A DNA stretch of 64,000 bases from Bacteroidota bacterium (GCA_018267725.1 JAFDXY010000011.1:124001-188000), one strand, 5' to 3'; counted from the first letter of the stretch, positions 27,780-36,378 are shown. A program made the numbers and translations. Notes: generated by a model from the sequence alone, not told the origin.

Positions 27780-28493
27780 ATGAAAAGAATTGCTCTACAT
27801 ATTATTATATTTTTTAACGCATTAATTATTATTTCTTGTACTAAAACCGTAAGTAGTTCTGGTACAGGAAATGGTGGTGGAACAACAACAAGCAGAACTT
27901 ATTTAAACGTTACACAAATAAGCAATGGTTCAAAAACAAATGTTATTGTTTCTCCGGCAGATGGGAATATGTTTATTACATTAGGGAACTTATATACATC
28001 TGGCTATACAAATATTGCAAGTGGTGCAACCAATATAAAAGTGCAATCTCAAACAACAGGTAAAATTTTTCACGATACAACCTATACATTAACAGATAAT
28101 GCAAAAAGCACAGCTTTTATATATCCGGTAACATCAATATATAAAGTTTCTGTTGTGCAAGAAGATTATTCATCTCCCGCAACAGGCTATGCTAAAATTA
28201 GGCTGTTCGATTTTTCTGAAACAGCACCCGGCAATACAGCCGATTTCAGTATTTCAAACGGAAACAATACTTTTAATTTTACGGGAAGAAAATTTCTTGA
28301 CCATGAATTAGATAACACTTTAACTAATTTTACAACTGTTAATGCAGGTAATTATACATTGTATGCAGTTTCAGGTTCATCGGTTATAATTAATCCATAC
28401 AATTTTAATTTAGTAAGCGGAAAAATATACAGCATAGTAGTAACATCAATTACACCAACCAACTTATTAAGTTTTACTATGCCTCATAATTAA
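27780..28493 (+). CDS. DUF4397-like lipoprotein
   Basis: This 237-residue protein has its lipobox Cys at residue 20 (IIISC), a short Gly/Ser/Thr linker and two beta-rich halves. The second half carries the DUF4397-like pattern YAKIRLFDFSETAPGNTADF followed by a repeat-like GNYTLYAV and SGKIYSIVVTS. It is paralogous to the proteins at 28556 and 29254, and starts 17 bases after the PKD lipoprotein. Its role is unknown; it is probably exposed on the cell surface or the outer-membrane inner leaflet. Confidence 0.78.
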   Translation: MKRIALHIIIFFNALIIISCTKTVSSSGTGNGGGTTTSRTYLNVTQISNGSKTNVIVSPADGNMFITLGNLYTSGYTNIASGATNIKVQSQTTGKIFHDTTYTLTDNAKSTAFIYPVTSIYKVSVVQEDYSSPATGYAKIRLFDFSETAPGNTADFSISNGNNTFNFTGRKFLDHELDNTLTNFTTVNAGNYTLYAVSGSSVIINPYNFNLVSGKIYSIVVTSITPTNLLSFTMPHN

Positions 28494-28555
28494 AAAATAA
28501 TATTATTCAACCAACAAAAAAAATATCAAACTTTTTAAATAGCAGCATAGTAATT

Positions 28556-29215
28556 ATGCTTGTTGCTATGTTGTTTCCAAGTTGCACCAAAACGGTTGAT
28601 AGCAATGTTGTTACCGTATATGATAAATGTTATTTAAAAGTTTTTGATTTTACTAATACCGCAACAACTTATTCAACCATATTAATTAGCCCCGATAAAA
28701 AAAGTTATGTATTTACACCCGGTTTTGATACGTTGTATAACGAAATACCCAGTGGCATTTCTATTGCAAAAGTTGAAGCATTTGGAACAGGTTATTTATA
28801 CTCTCCTACATCGGTTAATTTAACAACAGGAAATTATTTTACTTCTTTCATATATAATCAATCTAATAATATACCGGGTATTGGTTTTATTGCAGATGAT
28901 TTAACTGTTCCACCACCTAATTATGCCAAGTTAAGAGTATTATATTTTTTAAGTCCGGGTGCAACAAATTACCCTACCAATGTTGGTGTTGCAAACGCAA
29001 CAGATACATTAATGACATATAACAGAACAGATGTAGATTTTGTAAGAATTGCACCACTAACAAGTTTTAGCAATATAAAATCAAGCATATACAGTGTGTT
29101 TGCTAACAATAGTATAATTGGCGTAATAAGTTTAACCGGCGGAAGAATTTATACTTTAGTTATAAACAAAACAGCTAATACAATTTTTGCTTATAACCTA
29201 TACATTAACAAGTAA
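28556..29215 (+). CDS. DUF4397-like lipoprotein, start codon anomalous
   Basis: From ATG 28556 the protein has 219 residues and starts MLVAMLFPSC, a signal too short and uncharged for export. The same frame upstream encodes KKISNFLNSSIVI, which would complete a normal lipoprotein signal, but no ATG, GTG or TTG exists between the previous stop and 28556. The true start may be a rare codon (ATA 28523 or ATT 28553), or the start codon has mutated or been misread. The body resembles its neighbours (YAKLRVLYFLSPG, GRIYTLVINK). Confidence 0.7.
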   Translation: MLVAMLFPSCTKTVDSNVVTVYDKCYLKVFDFTNTATTYSTILISPDKKSYVFTPGFDTLYNEIPSGISIAKVEAFGTGYLYSPTSVNLTTGNYFTSFIYNQSNNIPGIGFIADDLTVPPPNYAKLRVLYFLSPGATNYPTNVGVANATDTLMTYNRTDVDFVRIAPLTSFSNIKSSIYSVFANNSIIGVISLTGGRIYTLVINKTANTIFAYNLYINK

Positions 29216-29253
29216 CTAAAAATAAATTAAATTAAAAAACGTTTAAGTTAATA

Positions 29254-30093
29254 ATGAAGAACATATCAACATACTTTTTAGTAATAGCAGTTTGTTTAGT
29301 AACTGCCTGCTCAAGGTATATTGATGATAGAACAGGTTCTTCATCATCAGGCAGCGGTGGTACAACCACACCAACCACGCCTGTAATTCCCCCGGGAGGC
29401 GGCTCCGGTTCTGGCTCAGGAACAGGTAGTGGAGGAAGTGGATCAGGTGGAACAGGCAGCGGTGGCACAACCACAGCAACCACTCCTTTCATAAAATTTT
29501 TTAATGTAGTAGATTACGGCAATGTTGGTGTTTCTTTAAACGGAAGCAATGTTGGAGCTATTGCACAATATTACCCATCTGCTTATTCAACAGGAGTAAA
29601 TGGAACAAATACTATTTTATTAACATATAATAATACCACCATTTTAAATACAGGAGTTGATTTGGTTGCAGGTACTTATTATTCTTGTTTTATTTATCGT
29701 GTGGGATACGATTGGAAAATTAATGTAGTAAAAGATAATTTAACAAGCCCAGCAACAGGTTATGCTAACATAAGATTATTAGATTTTAGAACACAAGCTT
29801 ATTTTGACTATGTAAATGCAAGAATATATGCATTAGGTGTTGATGAAATAACCTATAAGAAAAGAAATTTTTTAGACCATACCACTTACAGTACTTACAC
29901 AGCTTTTAATACACTATCGGCAAGTTCTTCTTATAACTGTATTGTTTATAATGATACTGCTAACCTTGCCAGTAAAAAAGGTTTTCCGTTAAGTTCGGGT
30001 AAAATTTATTCTATTATTTTAATGACGCCTACAAGCCTTTCTGCTGCCAATGCAATTTATAATATTGCTATTGATGTAGAGCAACATAATTAA
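29254..30093 (+). CDS. DUF4397-like lipoprotein with Gly/Ser linker
   Basis: This 279-residue protein has its lipobox Cys at residue 19 (LVTAC). The following CSRYIDDRT is nearly that of the PKD lipoprotein (CSKYVDTRT), and the Gly/Ser/Thr linker to about residue 80 is similar, so the anchor regions are related. The body has two DUF4397-like halves (FFNVVDYGNVGVSLNG, YANIRLLDFRTQAY, GKIYSIILM). It is the last gene of the four-gene lipoprotein run. The next gene has its own promoter-like element. Confidence 0.78.
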   Translation: MKNISTYFLVIAVCLVTACSRYIDDRTGSSSSGSGGTTTPTTPVIPPGGGSGSGSGTGSGGSGSGGTGSGGTTTATTPFIKFFNVVDYGNVGVSLNGSNVGAIAQYYPSAYSTGVNGTNTILLTYNNTTILNTGVDLVAGTYYSCFIYRVGYDWKINVVKDNLTSPATGYANIRLLDFRTQAYFDYVNARIYALGVDEITYKKRNFLDHTTYSTYTAFNTLSASSSYNCIVYNDTANLASKKGFPLSSGKIYSIILMTPTSLSAANAIYNIAIDVEQHN

Positions 30094-30165
30094 TTAACAA
30101 CTTTTTCTTTTCATTCAAAAAATTATAAGCACTATTTTGTTCTATAACATTTATTGCTATTCAGT

Positions 30166-30173
30166 TACATTTG
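30166..30173 (+). promoter_or_regulatory. TAnnTTTG promoter element before aminotransferase
   Basis: TACATTTG matches the Bacteroidota housekeeping -7 consensus and lies 25 bases before ATG 30199. It overlaps the region after an earlier in-frame TTG at 30154, which argues against that TTG as a start. No well-spaced -33 TTTG was found. Confidence 0.4.
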
Positions 30174-30198
30174 CTCAATCTTTAAAAGCAATAAAAAA

Positions 30199-31395
30199 AT
30201 GAGCAACCAACTTTCTTCTTTATTACAACGTTTTAATGAACCCGAAACTTTAAAAATGGCAAAATTGGGGCGTGAATTACGTGCCCAAGGAATTGATGTA
30301 ATTGATTTAAGTTTGGGCGAACCAGACTTTGATACACCGCAACATGTAAAAGATGCTGCTATCAAAGCCATTCATGATAACTGGAGCCACTACACTCCCG
30401 TTCCCGGATTTTTAGATTTGCGTGAAGCAGTTTGTACCAAATTAAAACGCGATAATAATTTAGATTATAAACCCGAAAATATTGTTGTATCAACAGGTGC
30501 CAAACAAAGTTTAGCCAATGCTGTTTTAGCTTTGGTTGATGCAGGCGATGAAGTAATTATTCCAACACCATATTGGGTTACTTATAGTGAATTGGTAAAA
30601 ATTGCAGGCGGTAAAGTTGTTGAAATAAGAAGTAAAACAGAAGATAAATTTAAAATTACTGCAGCTCAGTTAGAAGCAGCCATCACTTCAAAAACAAAAG
30701 TGTTTTTATTTTCTTCTCCTTGCAACCCAAGCGGTTCTGTATATAGTAAAGAAGAATTAGCAGCATTAGCAAATGTGTTTCGCAAGCATCCAAACATTTA
30801 TATATTATCTGATGAAATTTATGAATATATAAATTTTGTTGGAACACATGAAAGTATTGCACAGTTTAACGATTTAAAAAACAGAGTAATAATTGTAAAC
30901 GGGTTAAGCAAAGGTTTTGCTATGACGGGTTGGCGTTTAGGATATATAGCTGCCAATACAGAAATAGCCAAAGCCTGCGAAAAATTACAAGGTCAGTTTA
31001 CAAGTGGCACTTGCTCTATTACACAAAAAGCAGCAATAGCAGCACTTACAGGAGATTTAAAACCATCTCAAGAAATGACGGAAGAGTTTAGCAGAAGAAG
31101 AACAAAAACAATGGAATTAGTAAAAAATATTTCGGGAATGAAATGTTTTGAACCCGAAGGTGCTTTTTATATTTTTCCTGATGTAAGTTCTTTTTACGGA
31201 AAATCTGATGGCGAAACAACTATTAACAACTCAGCAGATTTTTCTATGTATATATTAAATACTGCACATGTTAGTTGTGTAATGGGCGATGCTTTTGGAG
31301 AGCCTAATTGTGTGCGTTTTTCTTTTGCCAACAGCACCACCAATATTGAAAGAGCTTGGGCAAGAATTAAAGATGCATTGGCTAAGTTGAAATAA
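30199..31395 (+). CDS. Class I pyridoxal-phosphate aminotransferase (aspartate type)
   Basis: With the start at ATG 30199 the protein has 398 residues. It is a fold type I aminotransferase of the AspB/AspC Ib group. It shows DLSLGEPDFDTP, GAKQSLANAVLAL, the PYW block, SSPCNPSG, SDEIYEYINF, the PLP Lys238 in NGLSKGFAMTGWRLGY and the substrate Arg in CVRFSFANS. It most likely interconverts aspartate/oxaloacetate or related amino acids with 2-oxoglutarate. Exact specificity (aspartate, prephenate or aromatic) cannot be read from sequence. A terminator follows at 31419. Confidence 0.92.
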   Translation: MSNQLSSLLQRFNEPETLKMAKLGRELRAQGIDVIDLSLGEPDFDTPQHVKDAAIKAIHDNWSHYTPVPGFLDLREAVCTKLKRDNNLDYKPENIVVSTGAKQSLANAVLALVDAGDEVIIPTPYWVTYSELVKIAGGKVVEIRSKTEDKFKITAAQLEAAITSKTKVFLFSSPCNPSGSVYSKEELAALANVFRKHPNIYILSDEIYEYINFVGTHESIAQFNDLKNRVIIVNGLSKGFAMTGWRLGYIAANTEIAKACEKLQGQFTSGTCSITQKAAIAALTGDLKPSQEMTEEFSRRRTKTMELVKNISGMKCFEPEGAFYIFPDVSSFYGKSDGETTINNSADFSMYILNTAHVSCVMGDAFGEPNCVRFSFANSTTNIERAWARIKDALAKLK

Positions 31396-31418
31396 AATAT
31401 TTTTCTTAAGAGTTTTAT

Positions 31419-31446
31419 TCCCGTTATTGTATAACGGGATTTTTTA
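31419..31446 (+). terminator. Terminator after the aminotransferase
   Basis: A 9-bp stem TCCCGTTAT/ATAACGGGA (31419-31427 with 31431-31439) has a 3-base loop and a run of T. It overlaps a TTG at 31427 that could otherwise be taken as the start of the next gene. Confidence 0.85.
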
Positions 31447-31462
31447 TAGTAAAATAATTTAT

Positions 31463-32188
31463 ATGTTTAGGCATCAAGGAAAAACAAGAACATTAAGTCA
31501 CAATTTAAAAATAGCCTCTTTACTTTCGTTTATTGCAGGTATGGTAAATGTTGCAGGTTTTTTTTCTGTGCAAAAATTAACTACAAACGTAACCGGCCAT
31601 TTTGCTTTTTTTATTGATGAAGTTTTTAAATTAAATATTTCTCAGTCAATTGTATATTTCTTATACATTCTTTTCTTTTTTGCGGGTTCATTTGTTTCTA
31701 ATTTCATTGCTGAAATAGTTGCAAAGAAAAACGAGCGATACATTTATTCAGTACCCGCTTCTATTGAATGTATTTTATTACTTGTATTAGGAATTTTCGG
31801 AATGTATTTTACTACTAAAAGTCCAAACGTAATTGCATTTTCCTTATTATTTGCAATGGGTTTACAAAATTCTTTAGTTACAACTATTTCAAATGCAGAA
31901 GTTCGCACAACACACTTAACTGGGCTGTTTACAGATTTGGGTATTGAATTATCGCAATTGTTTTTTTATAAAGAAATTTCTCAAAAAGAAAAACTAACAG
32001 CTTCTATAAAGCTCAGGTTTACTATTATTAGTTTCTTTTTTTTCGGAGGGATTTTTGGCGGAATTTGTTATAGCTATTTTCAATTAGAAAGCCTAATTAT
32101 TGCAGCAATATTATTAATTGCAGGTTTAATTTATGATACATTAAAATTTAAAGTAATTTTATTAAAAAGGAAATTGAAAAATAATTAA
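31463..32188 (+). CDS. DUF1275 (YoaK-like) membrane protein
   Basis: With the start at ATG 31463 (MFRHQGKTRT) the protein has 241 residues. It has six probable membrane helices and the family hallmarks SFIAGMVNVAGFF, TTNVTGHFAFF, MGLQNSLVTTISN and RTTHLTGLFTDLG. DUF1275/YoaK proteins are inner-membrane proteins of unknown function, possibly transporters. An alternative TTG at 31427 lies inside the preceding terminator and is rejected. The methyltransferase gene follows after 28 bases. Confidence 0.88.
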   Translation: MFRHQGKTRTLSHNLKIASLLSFIAGMVNVAGFFSVQKLTTNVTGHFAFFIDEVFKLNISQSIVYFLYILFFFAGSFVSNFIAEIVAKKNERYIYSVPASIECILLLVLGIFGMYFTTKSPNVIAFSLLFAMGLQNSLVTTISNAEVRTTHLTGLFTDLGIELSQLFFYKEISQKEKLTASIKLRFTIISFFFFGGIFGGICYSYFQLESLIIAAILLIAGLIYDTLKFKVILLKRKLKNN

Positions 32189-32216
32189 ACAACAAACTTT
32201 ATTTTGTTTTTTAACA

Positions 32217-33191
32217 ATGAATAATCAATTACAAAATAATCTGCCTTTACAACAAAAAGAGTTAATGTTTCAAAACCGTTTGCTTAAAGTATATAAACAT
32301 AAAAGCAAACAAGCTAAACGTTTAAACATAGAATGTTGGCGAATATATGATCATGATTTACCCGAATTTCCTTTTTGTATTGAATTATACGGCAATAAAG
32401 TTTATGTAGCCGAATATCTTAGAAGGCATGGTATGACTGATGAAGAGCATGAACAATGGTTAGAAAATTGCATTACAATTATTTGCAATATTTTAAATCT
32501 ACCAAATGAAAATGCTTTTATTAAGCAACGAAAAAGAATGCACCATCGCAGCCAGCAATACGAAAAATTAGCAACCGAAAAAGAATATTTTACTGTTACA
32601 GAAAACGGTTTAAAATTTTTAGTAAACCTTACAGATTATTTAGATACCGGTTTATTTTTAGACCACCGTACCACCAGACAAATGGTTAAAGAACAATGCA
32701 ACAATAAACATGTATTAAATTTATTTGCATACACAGGTTCATTTTCTGTATATGCCGCTGCAGGCAATGCAGCAAGTGTAACAACGGTTGATTTAAGCAA
32801 AACTTATTTACAATGGGCAGAAGATAATTTTAAGTTGAATGAATTTAAAGGCGATAAAAAATATCAATTCATTCATGCAGATGTAAAACAATATTTAAAA
32901 ACATTAAACCCAAACAGCTTTGATTTGGTTGTAATGGACCCTCCTACTTTTAGCAACAGCAAACGCATGAAAGATATTTTAGATATTCAACAAGATCATG
33001 TTGAATTAATTAATGATGTAATGAATATTTTATCGCCAAACGGAGTTTTATATTTTAGTACCAACTATACAAAATTTGTTTTAGATGTTGATAATATTAA
33101 AGCAACCTCAATAAAAGATATTACCAAAGCCACTACCTCATTTGATTTTGAAGGGAAACTAAAACGTTGGTGTTTTAAAATAAACAAGTAA
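32217..33191 (+). CDS. RlmK-type 23S rRNA (guanine-N7) methyltransferase
   Basis: This 324-residue protein corresponds to the C-terminal half of E. coli RlmKL (RlmK, m7G2069), without the THUMP/RlmL half. Visible blocks are NLTDYLDTGLFLDHRTTR, the SAM loop VLNLFAYTGSFSVYAAAGN, the acidic TVDLSKTYLQWAEDNFKLN and the catalytic-site motif VMDPPTFSNSKRMKD. In E. coli the two activities are fused. Here the N7 enzyme stands alone, and an RlmL homologue, if any, would lie elsewhere. Confidence 0.86.
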   Translation: MNNQLQNNLPLQQKELMFQNRLLKVYKHKSKQAKRLNIECWRIYDHDLPEFPFCIELYGNKVYVAEYLRRHGMTDEEHEQWLENCITIICNILNLPNENAFIKQRKRMHHRSQQYEKLATEKEYFTVTENGLKFLVNLTDYLDTGLFLDHRTTRQMVKEQCNNKHVLNLFAYTGSFSVYAAAGNAASVTTVDLSKTYLQWAEDNFKLNEFKGDKKYQFIHADVKQYLKTLNPNSFDLVVMDPPTFSNSKRMKDILDIQQDHVELINDVMNILSPNGVLYFSTNYTKFVLDVDNIKATSIKDITKATTSFDFEGKLKRWCFKINK

Positions 33192-33205
33192 TTAATTTAT
33201 AGGTT

Positions 33206-33225
33206 GTGTCGGCTCGTGTGGACAC
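33206..33225. other. GC-rich inverted repeat between convergent genes
   Basis: GTGTC (33206-33210) and GACAC (33221-33225) flank GGCTCGTGTG. The ~30-base block is strikingly GC-rich for this genome and is not followed by T runs. It may be a dispersed repeat fragment or a weak bidirectional terminator. Confidence 0.35.
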
Positions 33226-33239
33226 CGTGGCTTTAAAGC

Positions 33240-33644
33240 TTATAAAAGTTTATCTTCTTCTAACAATTCAAATAATTTAATGACGCCCGGTGCAAGATTT
33301 TTTTGCAATAAATATTCGGCTTTAGAAAACCATTCTGTTTTTTCAATTTCAGCAGATGGAACAATGTTTAATTCTTCATCATAAAAAAAGCAATCTTGCT
33401 CCATTATAACATTTGCATCCTCGCCAAATGCAGGTGCAGTAATATGTTTATAGAATTTAAGTTTATCATTTTTTAAAATACAACTCAATTCTTCTTCAAT
33501 TTCTCTTATTAAAGCTTGCTTAGCGTTTTCGTTTTTATTAACCTTTCCGCCGGGTAAATAAAAAGCATTTTTATTTTTACTTAATGCAAGTAGTACTTTG
33601 TTCTTGTTTATTAAAACTAAGCCTGAGGTATGTAATGCTGGCAT
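33240..33644 (-). CDS. NUDIX hydrolase
   Basis: This 134-residue protein has a full Nudix box: GGKVNKNENAKQALIREIEEEL (about residues 32-53) follows the G-x5-E-x7-REUxEE pattern. It hydrolyses a nucleoside diphosphate linked to another group X; the substrate cannot be told. It is the last gene of a minus-strand run coaE-MFS-ABM-NUDIX, 8 bases after the monooxygenase-like gene. It could have a clean-up role on oxidised or surplus nucleotides. Confidence 0.9.
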   Translation of the reverse strand: MPALHTSGLVLINKNKVLLALSKNKNAFYLPGGKVNKNENAKQALIREIEEELSCILKNDKLKFYKHITAPAFGEDANVIMEQDCFFYDEELNIVPSAEIEKTEWFSKAEYLLQKNLAPGVIKLFELLEEDKLL

Positions 33645-33652
33645 GTAATAGT

Positions 33653-33970
33653 TTATTTTTCAAACGCATAATCTCTTTCAACCAAACAAATTCTTGTTTT
33701 ATATTTTTCGTACCATTTTTCTTTTCCTAATTGTTGTGCAATAATATGTTCGACATGTTGTTTCCATTGTTTTATGGCTTCTAAACTTTCCCAATAAGAA
33801 ACGGTAATACTTATGTTTTTACTTGCAGATTCTATTCCCAAATAACCGGGTTGCTGTTTTGCTAATGCTTCCATTTTATCGGCCATTTCAGTATATCCTT
33901 CTAAATCATTTTCTTTTATTGATGTAAAAATTACTGCATAGTAAGGAGGTTTTGGTGTTTGAGCAATCAT
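33653..33970 (-). CDS. Antibiotic biosynthesis monooxygenase (ABM) domain protein
   Basis: This 105-residue single-domain protein has the dimeric alpha/beta barrel pattern: YYAVIFTSIKEN, then MADKMEALAKQQPGYLGIES, ITVSYWESLEAIKQWKQH. ABM-fold proteins include quinol monooxygenases and heme-degrading enzymes, but also many with no shown activity. It lies 16 bases downstream of an MFS exporter gene and 8 bases upstream of a NUDIX gene. Confidence 0.85.
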   Translation of the reverse strand: MIAQTPKPPYYAVIFTSIKENDLEGYTEMADKMEALAKQQPGYLGIESASKNISITVSYWESLEAIKQWKQHVEHIIAQQLGKEKWYEKYKTRICLVERDYAFEK

Positions 33971-33986
33971 ATACAGGTATTTTTAT

Positions 33987-35228
33987 TTATAATGTTTCAA
34001 TCATTTCAATACATTCTTCTTCAATCATTAATTTGGATTCTTTATGTTCAATTATTTTAACTCCGCTTAACAACATAATTAATGCACAGCTTGCACATAA
34101 AGCCATAATGCCCGTCATAGGTATTGCAGTATTATTTTGCAAGATGCTTACTAATGCAGACATAATTGAACCTATTGCCATTTGTACTGCACCCATTACT
34201 GCAGATGCACTGCCTGCATTTTTTGTAAACGGAGCCATTGCCAATGCAGATGTATTGGGAAACACAAACCCTTGGCAACATAAGAATAAAAATATTAATG
34301 CAATGGCTACATACAAATTAAGTAAGTGCAACATTGTAACAGTAAAAAAAGTAATTGCTATTAGAGTTTGAAAAATTAAAGCAACCGTAACAATTTTTTT
34401 TAGTGAATATTTTTTAACAATAAAACTGTTTATCTGGCTTGTTGTAATTAACCCTGCAGCATTAAAAGCAAAAATCCATCCATAATGTTTTTCGTTTACT
34501 TTAAATAATTCCATAAACACAAACGGAGAGCCTGCAATGTATGCATACAAACCTGCTGCTGCAATAGAACCTGTTAATGTATAAGTATAAAACTGAGGTA
34601 CTTTAGATACTTCAATAAATTTTTTTGTAATGCTTTTAGGAAGAAGAGAAAGTTCTTTATCGCCTTTTCTGCTTTCGGGTAAATAAAAATGTATTAAAGT
34701 TAAAATGCAAATACCTATAACCGTTAATACAATAAAAATAGAATGCCAACCTAATGTTGCCGTTAAATAACCACCTACTGTTGGTGCAATAATGGGTGAT
34801 ACACCAACCACCAACATCAACATTGAAAATACTTTGGCATTTTCTTCAACAGAAAATAAATCTCTTACCATTGCTCTTGCTGCTACCATGCCTACACAAC
34901 CACCTAATGCTTGAAATAATCTTAATACTATTAGTGTATTGCCTGTTAATGCAACAGCACAACCCAACGATGCAACAATATATAAAATAAATCCATAATA
35001 TAAAGGTTTCTTTCTTCCGTATTTATCTAACAAAGGGCCATACAATAATTGCCCGAATGAAATACCAATAAAAAAACTTGATAGTGATAAAGAAACATGT
35101 GCTACGGTTGTAGAAAAATCTTTTGCAATTGCCGGAAACGAAGGCAAATACATATCAATAGAAAAAGGGCCAATGGCAGTTAAAAGTCCTAAAATAAAAA
35201 TTACTAAGTTTAATTTTTTCTTTTGCAT
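33987..35228 (-). CDS. Bcr/CflA-family MFS drug-resistance transporter
   Basis: This 413-residue, 12-helix protein has the Bcr/CflA signature in its first helices (GPFSIDMYLPSFPAIAKDF), the MFS motif A GPLLDKYGRKKPLYYG and motif C-like GVSPIIAPTVGGYL. It is a proton-coupled inner-membrane exporter. The family includes bicyclomycin, chloramphenicol and sulfonamide efflux pumps, and the substrate here is unknown. It is preceded by coaE and followed by ABM and NUDIX genes with short gaps. Confidence 0.9.
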   Translation of the reverse strand: MQKKKLNLVIFILGLLTAIGPFSIDMYLPSFPAIAKDFSTTVAHVSLSLSSFFIGISFGQLLYGPLLDKYGRKKPLYYGFILYIVASLGCAVALTGNTLIVLRLFQALGGCVGMVAARAMVRDLFSVEENAKVFSMLMLVVGVSPIIAPTVGGYLTATLGWHSIFIVLTVIGICILTLIHFYLPESRKGDKELSLLPKSITKKFIEVSKVPQFYTYTLTGSIAAAGLYAYIAGSPFVFMELFKVNEKHYGWIFAFNAAGLITTSQINSFIVKKYSLKKIVTVALIFQTLIAITFFTVTMLHLLNLYVAIALIFLFLCCQGFVFPNTSALAMAPFTKNAGSASAVMGAVQMAIGSIMSALVSILQNNTAIPMTGIMALCASCALIMLLSGVKIIEHKESKLMIEEECIEMIETL

Positions 35229-35260
35229 TAAAACACTCTTGCTTGCTGTTAAATAAAATA

Positions 35261-35863
35261 TTATTGAATTTGTTTATTGTTTGCTATTGCTAAAAATTGT
35301 TGGTGCAATTGTAATACTTGCAGAATAACCATTTGTTGTTCATCATTCACAATAACAAAATCGCACAATTTCATTTTAATAGTTTCATCAATTTGTTTAT
35401 TCATTCTTGCTAAAACTTCTTCTCGCAAAATATTATCGCGTTGCATGGCCCTTTGAATGCGTAAATGTTGCGGAGCACTTACGCCAATAACATAATTTAA
35501 ATTAAAAGCAGAACCTGCTTCAAACATTAAGGCTGCTTCTTTTATAATGTATGGAGCATTTTGTTGTGCAGCCCATTTTATACCTTTTGCAATAGCAGCA
35601 GGATGCACTAAAGCATTTAATTTTTCTAATTCAAATGCATTATTAAAAACAATATGGGCTAAATACTTTCTGTTTAAAATTCCGTTTGTATAAGTTGCTG
35701 CACCAAAAGTTTGTATAATTTTTTCTTTAAGTTCTTTATCTTCATTCATAATTGTTTTGGCAGCATCATCGGCATTAAATACAGGAATACCCAGTGTTTG
35801 AAACATTTTTGCAACAGTACTTTTGCCACTGCCAATGCCACCTGTTATTCCTATTTTAAGCAT
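35261..35863 (-). CDS. coaE: Dephospho-CoA kinase
   Basis: This 200-residue enzyme makes CoA by phosphorylating the 3'-OH of dephospho-CoA. The P-loop is at residues 5-18 (GITGGIGSGKSTVA), followed by FNADDAAK, HPAAIAKG, IKEAALMFEAG for the CoA-binding domain and the lid segment RIQRAMQRDN. The length is normal. It heads the minus-strand run that continues with the MFS gene 32 bases downstream. Confidence 0.94.
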   Translation of the reverse strand: MLKIGITGGIGSGKSTVAKMFQTLGIPVFNADDAAKTIMNEDKELKEKIIQTFGAATYTNGILNRKYLAHIVFNNAFELEKLNALVHPAAIAKGIKWAAQQNAPYIIKEAALMFEAGSAFNLNYVIGVSAPQHLRIQRAMQRDNILREEVLARMNKQIDETIKMKLCDFVIVNDEQQMVILQVLQLHQQFLAIANNKQIQ

Positions 35864-35955
35864 GAGTAAAAAAGTTGTTTTTTAACGAATAGATATGCTG
35901 CACAAAAGTGTACAATGCAAAACAAGGTTATGAAAAACAAAAGTTGGTAACATAA

Positions 35956-35988
35956 AAAATCCGAAACTTATTTCAAATTTCGGATTTT
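35956..35988 (-). terminator. Terminator of the nusB-DUF1573-yajC run
   Basis: An 11-bp perfect stem AAAATCCGAAA/TTTCGGATTTT (35956-35966 with 35978-35988) becomes T-rich beyond the stem on the minus strand. It lies 21 bases after the yajC stop. Confidence 0.87.
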
Positions 35989-36009
35989 AGTTAATGCTTT
36001 TAATTAATT

Positions 36010-36348
36010 TTATTTAGCAGGTGCAGCTACTTTATTAATAGCGGCTGTCCACTCTTGGCTGATAGCACTTTTTTCAATTTTTAAATAACTGCCAGGGTTT
36101 ACTTCAATTTGTAAAGTGCCGTCTTCATTAATTTTATTTACAGTTGCATGTATGCCGGCAATGGTTACAATTTTATCTCCTTTCTGTAAATTTTCTATAA
36201 ACTTTTTTTGCTCTTTTGCTTTTTTAGCTTGTGGGCGAATCATAAAGAAATAGAACACGGCAATAATGCCTACCATCATTATTAAAGAAAAACTTGGGTT
36301 GCCGCCTTGTTGGCCGTTTCCTGCCATTAAAAAAATAGAATTCAACAT
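36010..36348 (-). CDS. yajC: Preprotein translocase subunit YajC
   Basis: This 112-residue protein has one N-terminal membrane helix (SLIMMVGIIAVFYFFMIRP, about residues 21-39). The family RPQAKKAKEQKKFIENLQKGD and VVTIAGIHATV-like segment (KIVTIAGIHATVNKI) follow. YajC binds SecDF and assists protein export; secDF lies at 41395 in this window. A short Pro/Ala C-terminus completes it. It is co-transcribed with DUF1573 and nusB. Confidence 0.94.
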   Translation of the reverse strand: MLNSIFLMAGNGQQGGNPSFSLIMMVGIIAVFYFFMIRPQAKKAKEQKKFIENLQKGDKIVTIAGIHATVNKINEDGTLQIEVNPGSYLKIEKSAISQEWTAAINKVAAPAK

Positions 36349-36378
36349 GTTGTTTTGTTTGATTGAGTGTATAAAAAT

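Noticed and set aside
29232..29492. Pro-rich minus-strand frames over the linker of the fourth lipoprotein
   Set aside because: Same effect of the repetitive linker; no independent coding evidence.
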